DNA of 33,328 bases from Alphaproteobacteria bacterium (GTDB lineage: Bacteria; Pseudomonadota; Alphaproteobacteria; Geminicoccales; Geminicoccaceae), in NCBI GenBank assembly GCA_027045875.1, contig JALUAG010000103.1:1-33328 (forward strand). Reading direction: 5' to 3'. Positions within the stretch are counted from its first letter, which is position 1. Each line of letters opens with the position of its first letter. The position numbers were made by a program, and so were the translations under genes. Below the pieces are notes generated by a model that was not told the origin of the DNA, did not search any database, and saw nothing but the letters and a program-made list of their open reading frames with translations. Of this stretch, positions 20,565-28,400 are shown in pieces.

Positions 20565-22657
20565 AGCTCGCCGTCCTCCTCGCCGCCAACGCCCGGCCGC
20601 TGCTGCGCGCCGTCGAGCAGTCCCGGCGCGCCTTCGATTCCCTGGAGCGGGAGGAAAAGCAGCTCGCGCGCGCGGCCGACAGGATGGACCGCGAGCATCG
20701 CCAGGCCGCGACGGGCCTGCGCGGCGCGGCCTCGGAAGCGGTCCTGTTCGCCAATGCTCTGCGCGGCGCCGGGGCGTCTGCCGCCATCATCGGCGCGACC
20801 CTCGCTTCGCTCGCCGTGCCGATCGCCAGAGCCGGCGACCAGGTGAAGCTGCTGCGGGCCCAGCTGGATGCCCTCGGCGCCGGCGCCGTGCCTGTCGGCA
20901 CGCTGTTCGACGCCGCGAGCCGCCTCGGCGTCGAGGTCGACGCGGTGGCCGAATCGTTCCGACGCTTTTCGATCGCGCGCGACGAGCTCGGCCTGACGAA
21001 TGCGGAGGTGCTCCGTCTCACCGAAACCGTGATCGCGCTCGGCAGACTGTCGGGGGCCGGCGCCTCCGAACTCGCCGCGGGCTCGATCCAGCTCGCCCAG
21101 GCCCTGGCCTCCGGCAGGCTCCAGGGCGACGAGCTGCGCTCGGTGCTGGAGAACATGCCGCTGCTGGCCAAGGAACTGGCCAGGGAGCTCGGCGTTTCCG
21201 TCGGTCAGCTGCGCGATATGGGCGCCGAGGGAGAGCTGACCGGGCGGAAGATCGCCGAGGCCATCCTGCGCGCCGGCGAGCGCGTCCGGGACCAGTTCGA
21301 ATCGCTGCCGGACACCATGGAGACCGCCGGCGCCCGGCTATCGAACGCATGGTCGCAGCTGCTCGCTGCCCTGGATCGGAAGCTTCAGGCGAGCGAGCTC
21401 TTCGTGTTCTTCACGGACACGCTGGCGGGAGCACTCGATTCGCTGCGCCAGGAGATCTCCGGCCCGACCCGTGACGAGCTCGAGGGGATGATCGAGCGGC
21501 TCGAGGTGCGGCTCGACGATATGCGGAGAGAGCGGGAAGCTGGCGCGGGTCCGCTGGTCGATGCGGCCATCGCTCGCACGAAATTCCAGCTCGAGGCATT
21601 GCGGCGGGCCCTGGAGGCGACGACCGAGGCCGGGCGCATGGCCGAGGCGGTCGCGGCCGCAGACAGGAAGCAGCCTGTCGCGGTGCCCATGGGTGGGGCA
21701 GGCGGCGGAGTTCCGAAACCGGATTTCCTGCCTGCTCCGCCCCCGAATCGCGATGCGATCCTCGCCGAGCGGGCGGGCGAGGCGCGTCTGCGCATCGAAG
21801 AGAAGCTGGCGCGGGCGATGCGCCGGCGGGAGATCCTGGAGCTCAGGCTCGCCACCGTCGGCCAGGATGGGTCGGAGCAGATCGTCGCCGCCCGCGAGCG
21901 CGAGCTCGAGGTGCTCGATGCCGGCCTCTCGCTGCAGGACGAGACCGTCCGAAAATGGCTCGAGCAGGCGGCGGCGGTCGACGAGCTCAACGCCCGCTTC
22001 GAGGAGCAGCAGCGGAAGGTCGACGAGGCGAAGAGGAAGGCGCAGCAGTTCGGCGACACGATCGCCGGCGCATTCGAAAACGCCGTGTTCGAGGCCGGGA
22101 GCCTCTCCGACGCGGTGGCCTCGCTGGCCGAGGACCTCGCCCGCCTGGTATTCCGCCAGCAGATCACCCGGCCCCTCGCGAACCTCATCGCCGGGAAGCT
22201 TTCCGGGCTGTTCCAGCCCTCCGGCGCTCCCGCCGGCATGAACGCGATTTCCTTCGGCGGCGCTTCGATCTTCGCCGATGGCGGGGTCCTCGACCGCGGA
22301 AGCGTCGTGCCGTTCGCTCATGGCGGCATCGTCGACCGCCCGACGCTGTTTCCTCTCGCCGACGGCGCCGGCCTCATGGGCGAGGCCGGACCGGAAGCGA
22401 TCATGCCGCTCACCCGCCTGCCCGACGGCCGCCTCGGGGTGGAAGCGCGAGGCGGGGGCAGGCCCGTGACCGTCACCGTGCGGATCATCGACCAGCGCGG
22501 CAGCGACGATCCTCCCCTCGAGGTGTCGCAGCGCCGGACGGCGAACGGCGATGCGATCATCGACGCGGTCGTCAGGCGCGCGCTGTTCGGCATGGCCCGG
22601 CGCGGCGAGCTCGATGGGCTGATGAACGCGTTCGGCGCCCGACGCGTGCCGCAGTAG
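20555..22657 (+). CDS. tail tape measure protein
   Basis: The 700-residue protein sets tail length and is ejected with the DNA. Residues about 1-60 are a charged coiled coil (LEREEKQLARAADRMDRE). A hydrophobic stretch at about 65-95 (GASAAIIGATLASLAVP) is followed by the tape-measure N domain: AESFRRFSIARDELGLT, LASGRLQGDELRSVLENMP and GVSVGQLRDMGAEGELTG. Long coiled coils fill the middle (about 300-530). The C terminus has the typical FADGGVLDRGSVVPFAHGG and GEAGPEAIMPLTRLPDG. A tape of this length predicts a tail of about 100 nm by the usual 1.5 Å per residue rule. The ATG at 20555 overlaps the chaperone stop. Confidence 0.93.
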   Translation: MALKLAVLLAANARPLLRAVEQSRRAFDSLEREEKQLARAADRMDREHRQAATGLRGAASEAVLFANALRGAGASAAIIGATLASLAVPIARAGDQVKLLRAQLDALGAGAVPVGTLFDAASRLGVEVDAVAESFRRFSIARDELGLTNAEVLRLTETVIALGRLSGAGASELAAGSIQLAQALASGRLQGDELRSVLENMPLLAKELARELGVSVGQLRDMGAEGELTGRKIAEAILRAGERVRDQFESLPDTMETAGARLSNAWSQLLAALDRKLQASELFVFFTDTLAGALDSLRQEISGPTRDELEGMIERLEVRLDDMRREREAGAGPLVDAAIARTKFQLEALRRALEATTEAGRMAEAVAAADRKQPVAVPMGGAGGGVPKPDFLPAPPPNRDAILAERAGEARLRIEEKLARAMRRREILELRLATVGQDGSEQIVAARERELEVLDAGLSLQDETVRKWLEQAAAVDELNARFEEQQRKVDEAKRKAQQFGDTIAGAFENAVFEAGSLSDAVASLAEDLARLVFRQQITRPLANLIAGKLSGLFQPSGAPAGMNAISFGGASIFADGGVLDRGSVVPFAHGGIVDRPTLFPLADGAGLMGEAGPEAIMPLTRLPDGRLGVEARGGGRPVTVTVRIIDQRGSDDPPLEVSQRRTANGDAIIDAVVRRALFGMARRGELDGLMNAFGARRVPQ

Positions 22658-22672
22658 ACAGGAGACGGAGAC

Positions 22673-23047
22673 ATGGCCCTCACGCATGCCACCGCCACCA
22701 GGAACGCGTTGGCCGATCAGATCACGGCGAAGGTCGACACCGGCACCGGCACGGCGACGATCAAAATCAAGGACGGCGGCGGCACGGTGCTGGTGACCCT
22801 GAACCTGCCCAATCCCAGCTTCGGCGCCGCGAGCAACGGCAAGATCACCCTCAACGGCGTGCCGATCACCGCCAACGCCACGGCGGGCGGCACGGCTGCC
22901 ACCTTCGAGCTCTATGCGCGCGACGGCTCGCTGGTGCTGAGCGGCTCCGTCGGCACGAGCGGCGCCGACATGACGGTGGACAACACCAACATCGCCAACG
23001 GGCAGGAGTTCAAGCTCAATTCCATGACCTGGACGGCGCCGCAGTAG
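22673..23047 (+). CDS. small beta-rich tail protein, hypothetical
   Basis: The 124-residue protein is threonine-, asparagine- and glycine-rich with alternating strands (TGTATIKIKDGGGTVLVTL, GKITLNGVPITANATAGG, and ATFELYARDGSLVLSGSV). This suggests a beta-sandwich such as a decoration or tail-fibre-like domain. It starts after a good ribosome site (GGAGACGGAG at 22661-22670), 15 bases after the tape measure. A similar short protein occurs at this place in other Mu-like siphophages, but no function is known to me. Confidence 0.7.
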   Translation: MALTHATATRNALADQITAKVDTGTGTATIKIKDGGGTVLVTLNLPNPSFGAASNGKITLNGVPITANATAGGTAATFELYARDGSLVLSGSVGTSGADMTVDNTNIANGQEFKLNSMTWTAPQ

Positions 23048-23063
23048 GTCGCGGAACTGACCG

Positions 23064-24332
23064 ATGGCCGGATTCGCGCTGCATTCGTCCGAGAGCTCGA
23101 GCTCGTCCCAGACGACCTGGACCATCCCGGGCAAGACGCTGCCGGCGGGGACGCTCTATGTCGCCGTCGGCTGGTATCGATCCGCCGGATCGGCGCAGCG
23201 CACCCTGAACTCCATTGCGCACACGGCGATCACGTCAGCCGCCGTCGTGACCACGGACGATAATCAGACGGCTCGGCTGTTCTTCGACGATCCCGACCGT
23301 GTCGTGGGGCTGGAACTGTGGAAGGTCGAGAGCGATGGCGGCACCGGCGATCTCGTCCTGACCTTCAGCGCGTCGGTCTGGTCCCCCGCCATCGCCATCT
23401 ATACCGCCAGCGATGTCGACACGGCCCTCACGCTCGCGACGGGCACGCAAAGCGGGTCGCAGGGCGACGGAAAGTCGGTATCGGCCACCGCTTCCGACGG
23501 CAGCGCGCAATTCGGGCTCGCATTCGCTTATGCGAGCGTCACGAATGATACGGCCACGCTGTCGTCGAGCCCATGGTCGACCGGCCTCGTAGCGCTCGCG
23601 CCGAGCTCCTACCGGCGCTTTGCCGCCGTGGCCGACAACGCCACCACCGGGGCCGCGCAGTCGTTCTCGGTGAGTCCCGGTACCGCCGGTACCATCGATG
23701 CCGGTGCGGCGATGGAGGTGCTGTTCGGAGCCGTCGTCACCGCGGACGCGGTGGCGACGGCGGACGCAGTGGGATTCGCGACCGACGGTGGCCCCGTGGT
23801 GGCCGGTGGCGCCGCCCTGGCCGCCGCTGTCGCCGGTGCGGCCGCCGAAGGCCGCGGTATCATCGCCGCCCAGATCGCCATGACGGCGGCCGCGGCGGCC
23901 GCATCGAGCACGGCCGACAGTCCGGTCTCCGCATCGGCGGCAATGGGCGCCGGCGCGGCCACGGCGTCCTCGCTCGCGGGCCAGGACATCGTCAGCTGGC
24001 CGGGCTCCTTGCCGGATCCCCTCGTCGAGGGCCTGGTGCGCGATCAGATCCCGTATCCCCTGTCGTTCGCACCGGAACGCGGGCCGGCGATCCGTCATCG
24101 GCGCGCCGCAGGGACGTCCGAGCGGCGGCGCCAACAGCATCTGCTCGATTCGACGCAGCGCCAGACGATGCTGGATTTCTGGAAGAGCACCGGCTATGGC
24201 CGCGACCCCTTCACGCTGAACGACCCGCTCGGCGGCACCGTCACCGCCCACTTCGTCGGCGGCATCACCGACGAGCGCCGAAAGGACGATCTCTGGCGGG
24301 TCGGATACGAGCTGGAGCTGCTGTGGTCGTGA
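23064..24332 (+). CDS. distal tail protein with alanine-rich middle and C-terminal tail domain
   Basis: The 422-residue protein has three parts. Residues about 1-215 are beta-rich (TTWTIPGKTLPAGTLYVAV, VVGLELWKVESDGGTGDLV). Residues about 215-310 are a very alanine-rich, low-complexity stretch (VVTADAVATADAVGFAT and on). Residues about 315-422 (SWPGSLPDPLVEGLVRD, MLDFWKSTGYGRDPFTL, LWRVGYELELL) form a small tail domain that resembles the product of the next gene. The order suggests a distal-tail or hub component. The start at 23064 follows a CGGAACTGACCG gap with no strong ribosome site. The stop overlaps the next GTG. Confidence 0.65.
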   Translation: MAGFALHSSESSSSSQTTWTIPGKTLPAGTLYVAVGWYRSAGSAQRTLNSIAHTAITSAAVVTTDDNQTARLFFDDPDRVVGLELWKVESDGGTGDLVLTFSASVWSPAIAIYTASDVDTALTLATGTQSGSQGDGKSVSATASDGSAQFGLAFAYASVTNDTATLSSSPWSTGLVALAPSSYRRFAAVADNATTGAAQSFSVSPGTAGTIDAGAAMEVLFGAVVTADAVATADAVGFATDGGPVVAGGAALAAAVAGAAAEGRGIIAAQIAMTAAAAAASSTADSPVSASAAMGAGAATASSLAGQDIVSWPGSLPDPLVEGLVRDQIPYPLSFAPERGPAIRHRRAAGTSERRRQQHLLDSTQRQTMLDFWKSTGYGRDPFTLNDPLGGTVTAHFVGGITDERRKDDLWRVGYELELLWS

Positions 24333-24678
24333 AGGCGGCCTGGCCCTCGGATATATCGCCGCCGACCCGCCTGTCGCGGCGGTTCGAAGGTTCGAAGGAT
24401 CGTCGGTCACGCCCGAGCTCGGCGGGCCGGCGACGCCCTACGCCCCGCCGGGCGGGCCGGTGGAGGTGCTGGCCGTCGAGTGGCTGCTCGACGCCGGCGA
24501 ACGCGACTCCCTCCTCTCGTTCTACCGCACCACGCTGAAGCTGACCGGCTGGGTGGATCTCACCTCCTGGCTGCCGTCCACCGCCGGCTGGTACCGGTTC
24601 CGACGCGGTCCCGTCGACAGGCCGCTGCGCGGCGCGCGGTACTGGCGGGTCGCGGCCGAGCTGGAGCGTGTCGCATGA
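24329..24678 (+). pseudogene. tail protein gene disrupted by an 8-bp tandem duplication
   Basis: A GTG at 24329 overlapping the previous stop opens a frame reading VKAAWPSDISPPTRLSRRFEG, which then loses sense. A different frame takes over with FEGSSVTPELGGPATP, VEVLAVEWLLDAGERDSLL and the end RYWRVAAELERVA at 24678. GGTTCGAA occurs twice in tandem (24381-24388, 24389-24396); removing one copy joins the parts into one 113-residue protein through RRFEGSSV. The restored protein parallels the C-terminal domain of the preceding gene (WP start, helix with FY/FW, WRV at the end). Unless translation restarts at the GTG at 24460, only a fragment is made. A sequence or assembly error is possible. Confidence 0.7.
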
Positions 24679-25130
24679 CCGCCTGGCTGTCCGAGATCCT
24701 GGCATCGAGCTCCGACCGTCCGATCGTGCCGCTGCTCACCCTGTCCTCCGGCGGCTGGGCGACGCCGCTTCGCTATGCCCGCGACAGGACGACGACGTCG
24801 CGCGGCATGGTGTACGGGGCACGCGATTTCGATCTGCGCCGGCCGCTGGCGTCGATGGAAGGGATGCAGCCCGGGCTCCTCCGTCTGGCGGCCGATCCCG
24901 AGGTGTCGCGGCTGATCGAAGGTACGACGGTGCATCTCACCTGTCTGCTGGAGTTCGTCTGGGGCGACGACCCCGACATCCCCGCCTGGACGAGCCCTGC
25001 GATGCGCATCGTGGAGCCTCAGATCGATCCTGTCGTCATCGAGGCCGAATTGCACGTCCCCGTGTTCGCCGCCACCAAGTGGCGGCTCGGGATCTTCGGG
25101 CCTGCCCAGTTCCCGGGGATCATTCCGTGA
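24675..25130 (+). CDS. distal tail protein (DUF1833-like)
   Basis: The 151-residue beta-rich protein opens with a short helix (TAWLSEILASSSDRPIVPLL) and the sequence RYARDRTTTSRGMVYGARDFDL. It continues with a segment LLEFVWGDDPDIPAWTSPAM and ends KWRLGIFGPAQFPGIIP. The pattern of an S-G-x-x-Y-x-A-x-x-F motif, a central strand pair and a C-terminal PAQFPG fits DUF1833 proteins, which usually lie beside the NlpC/P60 gene in siphophage tail clusters. Overlaps join it to both neighbours. Confidence 0.7.
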   Translation: MTAWLSEILASSSDRPIVPLLTLSSGGWATPLRYARDRTTTSRGMVYGARDFDLRRPLASMEGMQPGLLRLAADPEVSRLIEGTTVHLTCLLEFVWGDDPDIPAWTSPAMRIVEPQIDPVVIEAELHVPVFAATKWRLGIFGPAQFPGIIP

Positions 25131-25495
25131 ACGAGTTGCTCGGCATTCCCTACGTGGCCGGCGCCGAGCGCCCTGACGGCGCCGACTGCTGGGGGCTCGT
25201 GCGTCTGGCCTCCCGGCAGCTGTTCGGTCGCGAGCTGCCCGAGGTCGGCCGCGATGGCGACCCGTGGGCGCATGCACAGCGACCCTCGGCCTGCGGATGG
25301 CGTCGCGTGGGCGGCCGCACCATCCCCGGCGACGTCGTGCTTCTGCGCATGCCGGGACGGACGCTCCATTGCGCTCTGATGGTCGAGCCCGGTCGCATGC
25401 TGCATGTCCTCGAGGGCGGTACGAGCCGGATCGACCGCCTGGATTCCGATCCCTGGCGCGGTGCTGTCGTGGGGGTCTACCGATGGACCGGGTGA
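25127..25495 (+). CDS. NlpC/P60-type tail peptidase
   Basis: The 122-residue protein begins at a GTG overlapping the preceding stop. The family core is visible: GIPYVAGAERPDGADCWGLV with C21 as the nucleophile, then IPGDVVLLRMPGRTLHCALM with H81 as the histidine, and a later MLHVLEGG. These cysteine peptidases cut peptide crosslinks of peptidoglycan and help DNA injection from the tail tip. The gene lies directly before the tail-tip protein, as lambda K and GTA orf14 do. Its 3' end overlaps the next gene by 13 bases. Confidence 0.88.
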   Translation: MNELLGIPYVAGAERPDGADCWGLVRLASRQLFGRELPEVGRDGDPWAHAQRPSACGWRRVGGRTIPGDVVLLRMPGRTLHCALMVEPGRMLHVLEGGTSRIDRLDSDPWRGAVVGVYRWTG

Positions 25496-28400
25496 TCCTC
25501 GCCACCCGACCCGACCCGTTCGAGCTCGCTCCGATCGTCCAGGAGCTCGACTACGGGTGCACCATCGCGGACATCGTCGATATCGCCGCGCCGGGTGTCC
25601 CGGCCGAGCATGTCGTGGTCATGCTCGACGGTCGCGAGGTACCACCCGGCGACTGGTCGATTATGCCGGGCGGCGGCTCGCGTGTCGCCGTCGTCGTCCG
25701 TCCGGCGGGCGGCAGCGTGGCGCGATCGGTCGCACTCTTCGCGATCGCCGTCGCCGCCGCCGGAACGGGCCAATGGTGGCTCGCCGCCGGCGGCTCCTAT
25801 TTCGGTGCCACCGTCGCCGCCACCAGCGTCGCGGTGATCGGCTCGCTCGCCGTCAACAGCCTCTTTCCGCCACCGCAGCTCGCAACGCGGAACTTTCGAG
25901 ATTCGCAGAACTGGTCCATCGACCGCATCGGCAATCGGCTCCGCCCGTACGATCCGATCCCCGTCGTCCTCGGCCAGGTGCGTGTCTTTCCGCCGCTCTG
26001 TGCGCAGCCGCGATGGTCGGTCGGCCAGGGAAACCAGGACGTCCGCCTGGCGCTGTGCTGGGGCTACGGACCGCTTCAGGTCACGAACCTGAAGCTCGGT
26101 AACACGCCGATCTCCTCGCTATCCAACGTCGCTCACGAGTTCTGGTCGGGCGATCGCAGGAACGGCGTTCCGACCTTCACGCTCTATTCGCAGGTCGCCT
26201 CCAACGAATCCGTCGACGCGCAGTTCCCCAACGCCGATTCCTCCTGGGTCCAGCGCCGGACCGCATCGGATGCCACCGAAGCAGAGTTGATCTTCGTCTT
26301 CACCGGCATGCTCCGGCTGGGTCGCAAGACCGGTGACAGACTCTTCGGTAATGCATGGCTCCAGATCGAGATCAGCCCCGCCGGCCTCGGCCAGTGGACC
26401 AGGGTGGTGGACGAGGTGGTCCGCGCCAGGACGGTCCAGCCCTTCCGGCGTTCGTTCCGGTTCCCCGTCTCGGGAGCCACGGACATCAGGGTCAGACGAT
26501 TGAGCTCGGGAGGACAGTCGGTCTCGCAGGGCGAGCACGCCCGATGGCTGTGGCTGGTGTCGCTGAAGGACCAGCAGCCGGTGACGTCGGCCGGAATCGC
26601 GGCTTCCGCTCTCCTGATCGAGGCCACCGACGACGTGTCGGGAGCGATCGACCGGATCTCCGGTCTCGTAACATCGGTGGTGCCCGACTGGGACGGTACC
26701 CGATGGGTGGAACGCGCGACCCGGAATCCGGCGTCCCTCGCACTCCACATCCTGCGCGGCGCCGACCGCTCGCCCATCGCCGATGACGACATCGACTGGA
26801 CGGCCTTCGAGATCTGGCACGACTACTGCGCGACGAACGGTCTGACCTGCGATCTCTACGTCGACTGGGCGGCGACCACCGACGAGCTGCTGCGGATCAT
26901 CGCGTCCTGCGGCCACGCGGCGCTCGTGCCGCTGGACGGGCGCTGGCGGCCGATCATCGACCGGGCCCGCAGCGCGGTCGCCGCCTTCACGCCGCGCAAC
27001 ATGGCAGGTTTCCGGCTCCGCCGACTGCTGGCCGAGGTCCCGCACGCGCTCCGCGTGCAGTTCGTGGACGCGGCCCGCGACTACGAACGCCACGAGATCC
27101 TCGTCTACCGCGACGGTTACGGCCCTGCGAACGCGAGCCTGTTCGACACCCTCGAGCTGCCGGGCATCACCGACGCCACGACGGCCTGGCGCACCGGCCG
27201 GCGGCGGCTGAAGGAACTCGAAACGCGGCGTGACCATGTCGCCTTCACGGCCGGCATCGATCACATGGCGGCCGCCGTCGGCGACGTCGTGCTGGTCTCG
27301 CACCACATGGTCGATCGCGCGATCGGCTATGGCCGGATCATCTCCATCACCACGGACCCATCCGGCGACGTGCTCTCGATCGCGCTCGACGCCGCTGTCG
27401 ACGACTACGAGCCCGGCACCTCGTACGCCGCCACGATCCGCTCGGTCGGCGGGATCGCGACCTGGCCGCTGGCCGCATCGAGCAGTGGCCGGACGCTCGA
27501 TTTCGCCTCGCCCGTGCCTGCCGCTTCCGCGCCGGCCGTCGACGATCTTGTGATCGTCGGCGAGACCGCCATGGCCACGCGCCAGATGATCGTCATGAGT
27601 GTCTCGCCCGGCGACGACGAGACGGCGACCGTCGAATGCGTGCCCTACGACACCACGGTCTATGCCTCGCTGACCGAAACTCCTCCTGCCGAAGTCACGG
27701 CGCCGCCCGTATTGGTGACGCCGGCCGCCCCCCTGATCCGCAGCATCACGGTGAGCGAATCGAGCGACGGCAGCGTGCGCGCGGTCCTCGCGCTCGAATA
27801 CCCCGATACGAGACCCGACGATGCCACCGGGGTCGTGATCCAGTGGCGCGCCCGGGATACCGGCGACGAATGGTCGGAGGTGCGCGTGGCGACCACGGCC
27901 CAGACGGTGACGCTCGCCGATCTCGTCCGTGACGCGATCCACGATGCCAGGGTGCGGTGGGAGAGCGCATCGGCCCCGGAATGGTCGTCGCTCGTGCCCT
28001 TCTTCGATACCACGATCTACTCGGCCGAAGATGCGACGCCCGAGGTGGTGACCGCCGACGGCACCGACCAGACGGCCGGTCTGTCGGCTTACCTGCAGGG
28101 AGCGTTGGGGGCCGGCGAGAACTACATCCGCTATGCGACCACGCCGGGGAAGAGGATCCGCGTCGACGGCATGGTGCGCATCGAGCAGCCCGACCCCGAC
28201 CGCTCCGTGACCATCGACCTGTCGCGCGCGTCGATCGACGCCGGCAAGGATTTCCGCCTGACCGTCCGTGGTAAGCCCGACGAACAGCCGGAGACCGGGC
28301 AATTCAAACTCGCCCGGGACGCGCTGAAGAATGCCGCCACGATCAGGGTCAGCACCAGCCCGCAGAACGGCGACGACAGCCTCCTGCAGGTCGGCCGGAG

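Noticed and set aside
23698-23990. Alanine/valine-rich low-complexity stretch as DNA tandem repeats
   Set aside because: The protein is repetitive in composition, but the DNA shows no regular repeat unit on reading.
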